The notes under the pieces were generated by a model that was not told the origin of the DNA, ran no database searches, and was given only the letters and a program-made list of their open reading frames with translations. DNA of 64,000 nt from Bacillota bacterium. GTDB taxonomy: Bacteria; Bacillota_I; Bacilli_A; Izemoplasmatales; Hujiaoplasmataceae. The DNA lies in NCBI GenBank assembly GCA_018818595.1, contig JAHIRM010000036.1:62001-126000 (forward strand), given 5' to 3'. Position numbers and translations under genes: made by a program. This document shows, in pieces, positions 16,338 through 24,648 of this stretch; within the stretch, counting starts at the first letter, position 1, and each line of letters starts with the position of its first letter.

Positions 16338-18527
16338 TTAACAAATCCTTTCAATGGAGTAAATGCCTTTCACCTTTTGAATGTTGGAAATAACTTGGTC
16401 AAGTTCAAGCACATTGCCAATTTCCACTTTCATACGGATGATGCCTTCTTTTACTTTGTTCGTTTGAGCACTGACCTGATTAATCCTTGCTTTAGAAGAA
16501 GTCGCTGCATTGATGATTTCCGCTAAGACGTTGTCCCTATTCATTACGATAATTTTTAAAATGGTTTCATATTTTCTGGTAATATTTGATCCCCAAAAAA
16601 CATCAATTAGTCTTGCTTTATCAAAGCTTTCAACGTTTTTGCATACCACGCGATGAACAACAATTCCTGCGTTTTTTGTGACATACCCTACAATTTGATC
16701 TCCTAAAACTGGGTTACAACAATTCGCAAGTTTTACAGAAGGGTTGGTAAGTCCTTCTACAATGATATTGATGTCTGAATGAAGGGTTCTAAGTTTGCCT
16801 TGTTTTGCGGCTTCTGGTACTTTATTAATTTTTTCAATTAATTCTTCTTCGGTTAATGTTTCTTTTCCTAAAATGACATTGATAACATTGATTGGAGATA
16901 AAACGTTTTTACCAATCTCGTAGTATAAATCTTCTACAGATTTGACGCCTTTGTTTTCAAATAAATCTTTGCAGATTTTATCTGTTAAATTCAGTTGAAT
17001 TCTTTTATTTAGAATTTCTCGGTCTAAGTCAGCTTTACCGGTATCAACTAAAAAATCGCGTTTTTGTTTGTTTAAGAAATTCTTGATTTTACTTCTAGCA
17101 TTTGAAGTTTTTGCGATTTTTAACCAGTTATCATTTGGCCCAACAGCATTTTGTGAGGTTTTGATTTCAATGACATCACCTGTTTTTAAAGTATAATCAA
17201 GTGGTTGAATCTTCCCATTAACAATCGCTCCAACTGTTTTTTCACCAACTTTTGTATGAATACGAAAAGCAAAGTCAAGTGGAGTTGCTCCTGCAGATAA
17301 GTCAATAATATCTCCATTTGGAGTAAATACGTATACATTGGCATTTAAAATATCATCGGTAAAAATATTTAAGATTTCTTCTTCGGAATCGCTTTCTTCG
17401 GTATAACGAATGAGTTCAGAATACCATCTTAATTTCGAAGAAACGATGTCTTCAATGTTTTTACGACTTTGTCCAGACCCTTGTGTTTCTTTATATGCCC
17501 AGTGAGCCGCGACTCCCTTTTCCGCTATTTCGTCCATTTCTTTGGTTCTAATTTGGATTTCATAGATTTTCCCACGACTGACAACAGTAGTATGAAGAGA
17601 TTGGTACATGTTTGGTTTGGGCATGGCGATGTAATCTTTAAAACGGCCTGGAACGGGAATAAATTTTGAATGAACTATTCCAATTGCCCTGTAGCAGTCC
17701 GAGATGGTATCTACAATAATTCGTAAAGCAAGTAAATCATTGATTTCTTCAAAGTCTAAGTGTTTTGTCTGCATTTTACGGTAAACACTATGAATGTTTT
17801 TGATTCTTCCACTGATTTCAAAATGAAGATTTTCTTTTGTTAAAAGTTCATATACATCTTTTTCCATTAAATTGACATCAGCTTCTCGATTGCCCTTTTT
17901 ATCTCTTACCAGTTTTGATATTTCTTGGTATTCACTTGAATAAAGATATTTAAAGGCTAAATCTTCTAATTCTGCTTTTAATCGATACATTCCAAGTCGA
18001 TGAGCAATCGGTGCAAAAACGTCTAGCGTTTCTCGACTGATGCGCATTTGTCTTTCATGGTCAAGATGATAAAGAGTTCGCATGTTGTTTAATCTATCGG
18101 CTAATTTTACGAAAATGACTCGAATGTCTTTCGCCATTGCTAAAACCATTTTTTGATGATTTTTAACTTGTTGGGTGACTTTTGAGCCTTCGTATTGTAA
18201 TAAATGTAATTTGGTTAATCCTTCGACAATGTCTGCAACTTCTAGTCCAAATAACTCTTTGATTTCTTGATAAGTTGCGGTGGTATCTTCTAAGATATCA
18301 TGAAGCAATCCTGCAGCAATGGTATTAGGATCCACTCGGTATTCTGCAAGCGTTACAGCAACTTGTACTGGATGATTGATATAAGGTTCTCCAGATTTTC
18401 TTAATTGTCCGTCGTGTTTATCATAAGCATAGTCAAAAGCGCGCCTGATGAAATCGAGGTGCTCTGATCGGGATAAGTAAGGAGCGATTGCTTCTTTTAT
18501 AGGTAAATAAGCAGCTTCTCTTAACAA
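16338..18527 (-). CDS. relA: Bifunctional (p)ppGpp synthetase/hydrolase RelA/SpoT
   Basis: The 729 residues show the long RSH layout: an HD hydrolase domain with His76-Asp77 in LLHDILEDT and FVKLADRLNNMRTL, a synthetase domain with GRIKNIHSVYRKM and HTTVVSRGKIYEIQIRTKEMDEIAEKG, then TGS (VYVFTPNGDIIDL), helical, zinc-finger-like and C-terminal ACT domains. Both active sites look intact, so it should make and break the alarmone. A TTG start is spaced 8 bases from GGAGG. It lies in the recJ-apt-relA-dtd order typical of Firmicutes. Confidence 0.95.
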   Translation of the reverse strand: MLREAAYLPIKEAIAPYLSRSEHLDFIRRAFDYAYDKHDGQLRKSGEPYINHPVQVAVTLAEYRVDPNTIAAGLLHDILEDTTATYQEIKELFGLEVADIVEGLTKLHLLQYEGSKVTQQVKNHQKMVLAMAKDIRVIFVKLADRLNNMRTLYHLDHERQMRISRETLDVFAPIAHRLGMYRLKAELEDLAFKYLYSSEYQEISKLVRDKKGNREADVNLMEKDVYELLTKENLHFEISGRIKNIHSVYRKMQTKHLDFEEINDLLALRIIVDTISDCYRAIGIVHSKFIPVPGRFKDYIAMPKPNMYQSLHTTVVSRGKIYEIQIRTKEMDEIAEKGVAAHWAYKETQGSGQSRKNIEDIVSSKLRWYSELIRYTEESDSEEEILNIFTDDILNANVYVFTPNGDIIDLSAGATPLDFAFRIHTKVGEKTVGAIVNGKIQPLDYTLKTGDVIEIKTSQNAVGPNDNWLKIAKTSNARSKIKNFLNKQKRDFLVDTGKADLDREILNKRIQLNLTDKICKDLFENKGVKSVEDLYYEIGKNVLSPINVINVILGKETLTEEELIEKINKVPEAAKQGKLRTLHSDINIIVEGLTNPSVKLANCCNPVLGDQIVGYVTKNAGIVVHRVVCKNVESFDKARLIDVFWGSNITRKYETILKIIVMNRDNVLAEIINAATSSKARINQVSAQTNKVKEGIIRMKVEIGNVLELDQVISNIQKVKGIYSIERIC

Positions 18528-18563
18528 AAATGTTGCCTCCTTTGCTTTACCTTTTTGACTTGC

Positions 18564-19076
18564 TTAGTATTGGATTAAAACTTTAATGGGATAATCTTTT
18601 AGTTTGTCTCTGCCTTTTAAATCGATAAGTTCAATTAAAAAGCCAAGTCCTACGACTTTTGCGCCGGTTTCTTCTACTAATTTGATGGAAGCTTCCATGG
18701 TGCCACCTGTTGCGAGTAAGTCGTCCATAATAACGACGTTATCTCCCTTTTTAACGGCATCTTTGTGGATGCATAAGACATTACTTCCATACTCTAAATC
18801 GTAGGCGTAAGATAAAACTTCTCGAGGAAGTTTTCCGGGTTTTCTTACCGGTACAAAGCCCGCACTAAGCATGCAAGCAACTGGTGCACCGATAATGAAA
18901 CCTCTCGCGTCTGGTCCTACTACTACGTTTGCGTGTAAGCTTTTGGCAAAATCGGCTAATTCTTGTACTGCTTGATGAAAAGCAGCTCCATCACCGATTA
19001 ACGGAGTTATGTCCTTAAATTGAATGCCTTCAATTGGAAAATTTGGGACGTTTTTAATATAAGATTCAAAGTTCAT
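18564..19076 (-). CDS. apt: Adenine phosphoribosyltransferase
   Basis: Apt salvages adenine to AMP with PRPP. The 170 residues contain the PRPP-binding motif [17 protein letters not shown] near residue 120, the [14 protein letters not shown] loop near 55 and the N-terminal [15 protein letters not shown] block. The length is normal. The start lies 1 base downstream of the recJ stop, so it is probably translated with it. Confidence 0.95.
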   Translation of the reverse strand: MNFESYIKNVPNFPIEGIQFKDITPLIGDGAAFHQAVQELADFAKSLHANVVVGPDARGFIIGAPVACMLSAGFVPVRKPGKLPREVLSYAYDLEYGSNVLCIHKDAVKKGDNVVIMDDLLATGGTMEASIKLVEETGAKVVGLGFLIELIDLKGRDKLKDYPIKVLIQY

Positions 19077-19077
19077 G

Positions 19078-21174
19078 TTATGCCTCCAATAGGTTAAGTA
19101 GATATTTTTTTATAACGTAGATTGGTTCTGTATAAAGCCAATCAATCCTTTCTTTTAAAGCAACTAATTCAAGGTACTTTTTCGAACGGTTCAATTCTTG
19201 TTTTTCATTTGATGGAAGTCTAAAATATCCTTCTTCTGTTTTTTTAATAAATTCTAACTCAAGAAACACATCGACAATTCTTTTTAAAGCCCAAAGAGGA
19301 AGTTTTGTTTTTTCCTGGAGAATGAAAAACGAAATATTGTCATTTTCTGGAATCGCTTTGTAAATCATTGCGAGTGTTTCTTTCTTTAATACTTCATGAA
19401 GCGAAAACGTTTGTCTTGAAGGTAACAGATAAATGGTATCTGGTTTTTGATCTTGAAGTAACGTTTTTAAAGAATAATTCAAGCAAGTGTCATCATCAAT
19501 GGTTAATCCAACTGGTTTTAACCAAATAGCTCCTTCTTTATAAAAACTGGGATTCCTAAAATCAAGAACTTGAGTATGATTGCACTTCAAATCTTTTATC
19601 ATGATTTGAATCGATTGTTTTTTTCTCCAAGTGTTAATGTTTAATCCTCCAATTACCGAAATAATATCTTCTACTTCGAGTTGAAAATAATACTCTAAAC
19701 TATTAAACATTAACGCTTCATAGAGTAACCCAGACGTTTCAAGAGTTAATTTGGTGTGTTTATTTCCCAACTTTTGTTTGCCTTTTACGACTAAATTTTG
19801 AAATAAAAATTTAGCGGTAAAAAAAGATTTGTCTTGAAGTTTTTTAACGGTTTCCACATGGGTGTGACTTAAATCCACTTCCATATCCACTTCCAAAGAT
19901 AGATTATCTTTCGAAGACGTCATATTTAAAAATCCTTCTTTTAATAAACCAATGTTTTCTTTGGCAACTTGAAGTCCTGCTGCCTGAGAATGACCTCCGT
20001 ACTTTAGCAAAAGGTGTTGATTGCTTTCTAGCATTTTTAAAATATTGTCTCCACCAAAACTTCTCATAGATCCTTTGCCAATACCGTCTTCGTCTAATGT
20101 AATAACGCAAGTGGATTTCTGATATTTTTCAGCTATTTTTTGAGCACAAATTCCAATAATCCCTTCGTGTAGCAACAAAGAAGATATAACCAACACGTCA
20201 TCTTCTTCGTTGACAAGTTTTTCACATAGTGCAAAAGCTTCTTCGGTTAAATCTTTTCGAAAGGCATGATTTTCTTCTATCTGCAAAATTAAATTGTTGA
20301 CTTCAAGTTCAGAATCAGTAACCAGCAACTTTACAGCTTCAAGCGCTTTTCCAAGTCGCCCAGAACTATTTATTTTGGGAGCGATTTTAAAAGCAACAGC
20401 TGTTTCATTGATGATATCTAAATGAGAAAACTCAATTAGCTTTTTTAACCCTAAGTTTTTTGTTTTTCGCAATTGAGCAATTCCTAAGTTCACCATTGCT
20501 TGATTTTCGTTTTCTAAGGGCATTAAATCCGCTATGGTACCAATCATAACCAAATCCATATATTCGACGAGGGGATCGTTTAAAAGGGCGCTAGCAAGCT
20601 TGTATGCGACCATGACTCCTGCGATTTCTTTAAAAGGGTAGTTTTCACTTAATTTGGTGTGAAGGATTTGAAAGGCATCTGGTAACTCATCTTTTATTTC
20701 GTGATGATCGGTAATAATGGTGTCAATGGATGCATCGTTTAACCTCTTGACTTCATCATTACAAGTAATACCATTGTCCACTGTAATGACAAGTTGATAG
20801 TTGTCTTTAATGATTTTTTCCACCGCTCTTGGATTTAATCCATATCCATCCACAAATCGATTCGGCAAATCATAATAGACGTTTGCCTTCATCCGTTTTA
20901 AAGAACGATATAATACAGAAATAGCTGTGACTCCATCGCAATCATAATCGCCATAGATTAATATTTTTTCTGAGGCGGAGATTGCTTTTAAAATTCGGGC
21001 TACGGCTCTGTCCATTCCCTTTAGTAAAAAAGGATCAATTAACATTTCTTGTCCCATAGAGAAAAAGTGATCGGGATCGTCGATTCCTCTGTTTTTGAGT
21101 ATCACTTCGTAAATTGAATCATTGGGAACGATTCCTTTTTGAAGAATATTCCATCTGTATTTGGCCTTTAACAA
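19078..21174 (-). CDS. recJ: Single-stranded-DNA-specific exonuclease RecJ
   Basis: RecJ degrades single-stranded DNA 5' to 3' in recombination and repair. The DHH phosphoesterase motifs are [16 protein letters not shown] near residue 80 and [11 protein letters not shown] near 155, followed by a DHHA1 domain with the [13 protein letters not shown] motif near 388 and an OB-type region. At 698 residues it has the Firmicutes-type C-terminal extension. The TTG start is spaced from GAGTGA. Confidence 0.93.
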   Translation of the reverse strand: MLKAKYRWNILQKGIVPNDSIYEVILKNRGIDDPDHFFSMGQEMLIDPFLLKGMDRAVARILKAISASEKILIYGDYDCDGVTAISVLYRSLKRMKANVYYDLPNRFVDGYGLNPRAVEKIIKDNYQLVITVDNGITCNDEVKRLNDASIDTIITDHHEIKDELPDAFQILHTKLSENYPFKEIAGVMVAYKLASALLNDPLVEYMDLVMIGTIADLMPLENENQAMVNLGIAQLRKTKNLGLKKLIEFSHLDIINETAVAFKIAPKINSSGRLGKALEAVKLLVTDSELEVNNLILQIEENHAFRKDLTEEAFALCEKLVNEEDDVLVISSLLLHEGIIGICAQKIAEKYQKSTCVITLDEDGIGKGSMRSFGGDNILKMLESNQHLLLKYGGHSQAAGLQVAKENIGLLKEGFLNMTSSKDNLSLEVDMEVDLSHTHVETVKKLQDKSFFTAKFLFQNLVVKGKQKLGNKHTKLTLETSGLLYEALMFNSLEYYFQLEVEDIISVIGGLNINTWRKKQSIQIMIKDLKCNHTQVLDFRNPSFYKEGAIWLKPVGLTIDDDTCLNYSLKTLLQDQKPDTIYLLPSRQTFSLHEVLKKETLAMIYKAIPENDNISFFILQEKTKLPLWALKRIVDVFLELEFIKKTEEGYFRLPSNEKQELNRSKKYLELVALKERIDWLYTEPIYVIKKYLLNLLEA

Positions 21175-21248
21175 GAAAAATCACTCTTTTCTTAATATGT
21201 TATTATACAAAAAATGTATTTTTTTGCATAGGGTGAATCAAAAATTAA

Positions 21249-22067
21249 CTAAAATTTTAGCGAAATATCTAAAGATTGATACGAATGAGTGAGTTGACCT
21301 ACCGAAATATAGTCAACTCCCGTCTTTGACACTTCTTCAATTCGATCAAGTGTCATATTTCCACTCGCTTCTAGTTTCTTTTTGTTTTGATTTAATGAAA
21401 CACATTTTTTCATGTTTTCTAGTGACATATTATCGAGCATGATGATATCGCATGGTGTGTATAAGGCTTCGATAAATCCCTCTATAGTTTCTACTTCCAC
21501 TTCTATTTTCATCGAGGAAGGAATTTTACTTTTTACTATTTCAACTGCACGAGTTATCGAAGCAGCAGCTTGAATGTGATTGTCTTTTAACATAACCATT
21601 TCTGACAAATTCATTCTATGATTTTTCCCGCCACCATCTAGCACAGCTTGTTTTTCTAAAATTCTTAGTGTAGGAGTCGTTTTTCTCGTATCTAAAATCA
21701 TAGCGTTTGTTCCCTTTGTCTTCTCGACAAATTTAGCAGTAAGCGTTGCGATTCCTGACATGCGTTGTAAAAAATTAAGTGCGACTCTTTCTGCTTTTAA
21801 AATGGATTTAGTACGCCCTTTTACCAAAGCGATAACTTCTCCTTTTGACACGTGGCATGAGTCTTTGAATAAAACAGTAAATTCAAGGCTTGGATCCACT
21901 TCTAAGAACGTGAGTTGACAGATGTTCATGCCTGAAAGAACGCCAGATTCTTTGGCGATAAGGCGAGCTTCAGAGATTTCGTCTTTAAACAAAGAATCGG
22001 TTGAAATATCTCCATGAGGCATATCTTCTTTTAAAGCGTTTTTAATGAGTTGAATGGTTGAATTCAT
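21249..22067 (-). CDS. nadC: Nicotinate-nucleotide pyrophosphorylase (quinolinate phosphoribosyltransferase)
   Basis: NadC makes nicotinate mononucleotide from quinolinate and PRPP. The 272 residues include DTRKTTPTLRILEKQAVLDGGGKNHRMNLSEMVMLKDNH, spread over residues about 130-170, the signature active site, and VEVETIEGFIEAL and IMLDNMSLE near the C-terminus. nadA and nadB are not next to it, so quinolinate would have to be made elsewhere or acquired. It overlaps the upstream regulator gene by 4 bases (ATGA), so the two are expressed together. Confidence 0.92.
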   Translation of the reverse strand: MNSTIQLIKNALKEDMPHGDISTDSLFKDEISEARLIAKESGVLSGMNICQLTFLEVDPSLEFTVLFKDSCHVSKGEVIALVKGRTKSILKAERVALNFLQRMSGIATLTAKFVEKTKGTNAMILDTRKTTPTLRILEKQAVLDGGGKNHRMNLSEMVMLKDNHIQAAASITRAVEIVKSKIPSSMKIEVEVETIEGFIEALYTPCDIIMLDNMSLENMKKCVSLNQNKKKLEASGNMTLDRIEEVSKTGVDYISVGQLTHSYQSLDISLKF

Positions 22068-23158
22068 GATTCTTCTCCTAAATCAAAATTTAATTGTGTC
22101 GTAATGGTTTTCTTTTGTTCTTTTTGATATAATTTTACCCACTTTGCACTTCTTCCTTTGCCAAGTGGTCGAATTTTGTTTTCTTCTTGAAGTCGTTTTA
22201 ACGTTCGATTAATGGTTGAATCAGAAATCAAAGGGTGTTTTAGTCTAATGTCTTCTTTGGAAAAGACTTCAGAAAGTTTATCAATTGTATTTTCGATGTA
22301 ATCTGATTTTGAGATTTCAAGTGATGATTCGTATTGATAATCTCTTGCATAATCGGACAAATCAATATACAACTGGTAATAGTGTTTTAAAATAAATCGG
22401 TGCAATGGCATCATTTCGGAAAAACCTTCCGACCATCCAAATTTGGTTTTATCTAATGCTGCTTTAAACTCGGTGATGTTAAGTAGTAACTTGCTAAAGA
22501 AAGACACGTATTTGGTTACTAAAAGTCCTTCTTGCATACATAAAATATAAATAATTAATAATGCTATGATATCATTTTCTTGAATTTTATAGATCTCCAT
22601 GTTTAAAAAATCAATTGCAAAATTTAAATAGAGAAATGTGGATTCATATAAATTCGTTTTTTTCAGTTCTTCTAATTTTTTAATTAATTCTTCGAGGTGC
22701 TCTCTTCTTGAAACTGATTCACTGGTTAGTAAAGAATGTTTTTGTCTTTCTAGTTTTCTATATTGTAATTTTTCTGGACCATATACGTCTTTAAAGAGCC
22801 ACTTTACTAAATCATTTATTTCTGTAACAGACAAATGAAATGGTTCTGAATGTGCAGAGTGAATCATCAAAAAAATTGCTAGAATGTTTTTATAAAGTGA
22901 TTCAGCTTTGTTTTTTGGTACAGTGGAATCAAGTTGTAAGGTTCTAAGTCTCGATTCTTGAATTTTATAATCTGTAAAAAAGCATTTATAAAAAGAGTAG
23001 GCTTCTTGGTAGGCTACTTGCTTACTGATAAAATCAAAATCTGGTTTAAACAAACTTTGATAAAAATCATTTTTTCCCATTTGATAATATAGTTTTAACG
23101 TACTAATGAAGATATCATTTGGTATTGGTGTTCTCGATAAATTGCTCATACAGTTCAT
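22064..23158 (-). CDS. Fic-fold protein lacking the catalytic motif, with C-terminal winged helix; likely regulator
   Basis: The 364 residues are mostly helical. From memory of Fic proteins, residues about 185-270 follow the pattern of the Fic core helices and the GLL...YVSFFSK segment after the active site. The HPFxxGNGR motif that should precede them is absent; the region reads MEIYKIQENDIIA. The C-terminus (about 300-345) matches the winged helix found at the end of one Fic subfamily, with FSKEDIR...ISDSTINRTLKRL and GKGRSAKWVKL. This suggests a protein that has lost AMP transfer and works as a DNA-binding regulator, perhaps of nadC, which it overlaps by 4 bases. The family call is from pattern, not a search. 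Confidence 0.6.
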   Translation of the reverse strand: MNCMSNLSRTPIPNDIFISTLKLYYQMGKNDFYQSLFKPDFDFISKQVAYQEAYSFYKCFFTDYKIQESRLRTLQLDSTVPKNKAESLYKNILAIFLMIHSAHSEPFHLSVTEINDLVKWLFKDVYGPEKLQYRKLERQKHSLLTSESVSRREHLEELIKKLEELKKTNLYESTFLYLNFAIDFLNMEIYKIQENDIIALLIIYILCMQEGLLVTKYVSFFSKLLLNITEFKAALDKTKFGWSEGFSEMMPLHRFILKHYYQLYIDLSDYARDYQYESSLEISKSDYIENTIDKLSEVFSKEDIRLKHPLISDSTINRTLKRLQEENKIRPLGKGRSAKWVKLYQKEQKKTITTQLNFDLGEES

Positions 23159-23175
23159 AAAATCACCCTTTAAAT

Positions 23176-23204
23176 ATTATATCATATCTAAATATAAATG
23201 ATAT
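23176..23204 (-). promoter_or_regulatory. Promoter region of the Fic-like/nadC operon with overlapping dyad
   Basis: A perfect minus-strand -10 box TATAAT (23176-23181) has no good -35 box. It is overlapped by an inverted repeat, ATATCAT (23179-23185) and ATGATAT (23198-23204) with a 12-base centre. A weak promoter under a dyad suggests a regulated start; the encoded winged-helix protein is the obvious candidate to bind it, but that is inference. Confidence 0.45.
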
Positions 23205-23276
23205 CGATTCAAGTGAAATTTAATTATTTTCTTCTTTAAACATATTCAAAACGCGATAAGTGACGTCGTTTTATAG

Positions 23277-23301
23277 AAAAAACGGCCTATAGCCGTTTTT
23301 T
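23277..23301 (-). terminator. Intrinsic terminator after the repeat lipoprotein gene
   Basis: A 10-bp stem (AAAAAACGGC / GCCGTTTTTT, five-base loop) followed by T on the minus strand ends the lipoprotein transcript. Confidence 0.85.
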
Positions 23302-23316
23302 AAATATATTCATCTA

Positions 23317-24576
23317 TTACTCCGAAAGAAGAGCGAGAGCTTCCGTAAAATAACTGTGGTTAAGTGTAAAATCAAAAGTTGAGTTGAGCCAAGTTTCATC
23401 GGTAATTTGAAGGGATGTAGCTAAAGTCGCTTCTTCTAAGGTAACGGTTAAGTTTGAACTGATTACATAATATAGATTGGTCTTTACACTTTCTAAATTA
23501 CTTATACCAACAACGTTATTTAACTCAAGAATTTGTGTTTCTGTTTCTTCAATAGTAACATCACTTATACCAAGTGAATCTTCAAGTGTTGAATTCCAAC
23601 TTTCTCCTAAGAAAGAACCAAAATAGATGGATTCCCCTGAAACACTGACTGAAGTTGAAGCAATGTTATCTTTTACAACGCTGTATTGACTATATCCTAC
23701 TATTCCACCAATTGAAGTATTTGTACCGTTTGAAGTAACTTCTATATTAGAAAACACTAGGTTTCGGGCGATTAAAATATCGGTAGAATCTACGAATTCT
23801 TCATAGCCAATTAAAATGCCTCCATAATGGTGGCCAATTAAACCACCAACATATGCCCTATAAATGTTTGTCTTTGCTGTAATACCTACATTCACAAAAG
23901 AATCTAATACTTCTGAGTTATAGGCTTTTCCAATTAATCCTCCCGCAAACAAGAAATTGGGACAAGTTGCATCAATGGAACCTTCAGCATAGATACCAGA
24001 AATCGTATTGGGAACAAATTCTTCAGCAATCATGGTAGCGGTAATGTTAGCACTTGTAAATCCTGCAAGCAATCCAACATAAGTATTCCCAGAAGTACTT
24101 GTAATGGTGATGTCCCCACTAACGGTTACGTTTGTAACATCTCCAGTTGTAGAGCCTGCAAGTAGTCCAGCATAACTAATAAAATTAGACGAATAGGCAA
24201 TGCTTGCTTGATCAAGTGTTAAATTTAAAATGTTTCCTGAAATAGATGCGAATAATCCATTATAGTAATCGTTTTTGTTGGTAATACTCATATTAGAAAT
24301 AGTAAATCCATTTCCATCAAATGTTCCATCATAAGGAGTTAAGTAACTGCCAAGCGGAATCCATTCGATATCTTGTAAATCTAAATCATTCATTAAAATG
24401 TATGATTTACTCATGTCAATCGATTGAAGTTCTAAAACAGTATATATTTCGTAAATGGTAGTATCTTCTTCGGTTGTGATGGTCGTGACCGTGGTAGTTG
24501 TCGTGCTTCCAAAATCACACCCAACTAAAAAAAGCGTCACTCCAATCACTAAAATACTTAAAATGATTTTTTTCAT
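23317..24576 (-). CDS. Surface lipoprotein with GLUG-like beta repeats
   Basis: The 419-residue protein starts with a lipoprotein signal (KKIILSILVIGVTLFLVGC), with Cys20 as the expected lipidated residue. A Thr-rich linker follows (CDFGSTTTTTVTTITTEEDTT). The body has repeated short units ending in GLFA, GLLAG, GGLIGK, GGLIGH and GGIVGY, spaced 35-60 residues apart, typical of GLUG-like beta-helix repeats in surface adhesins. An N-terminal segment about a mapped definition (DLQDIEWIPLGSYLTPYDGTFDGNGFTISNM) is often found before such repeats. Ligand unknown; adhesion to a host or particle is plausible. Confidence 0.75.
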   Translation of the reverse strand: MKKIILSILVIGVTLFLVGCDFGSTTTTTVTTITTEEDTTIYEIYTVLELQSIDMSKSYILMNDLDLQDIEWIPLGSYLTPYDGTFDGNGFTISNMSITNKNDYYNGLFASISGNILNLTLDQASIAYSSNFISYAGLLAGSTTGDVTNVTVSGDITITSTSGNTYVGLLAGFTSANITATMIAEEFVPNTISGIYAEGSIDATCPNFLFAGGLIGKAYNSEVLDSFVNVGITAKTNIYRAYVGGLIGHHYGGILIGYEEFVDSTDILIARNLVFSNIEVTSNGTNTSIGGIVGYSQYSVVKDNIASTSVSVSGESIYFGSFLGESWNSTLEDSLGISDVTIEETETQILELNNVVGISNLESVKTNLYYVISSNLTVTLEEATLATSLQITDETWLNSTFDFTLNHSYFTEALALLSE

Positions 24577-24648
24577 CTTTATGCTCCATTCTGTCTTTCA
24601 TTTCTGTTTTATATATTATATACGGTAAGTGTGTCTAATATGTGAATA

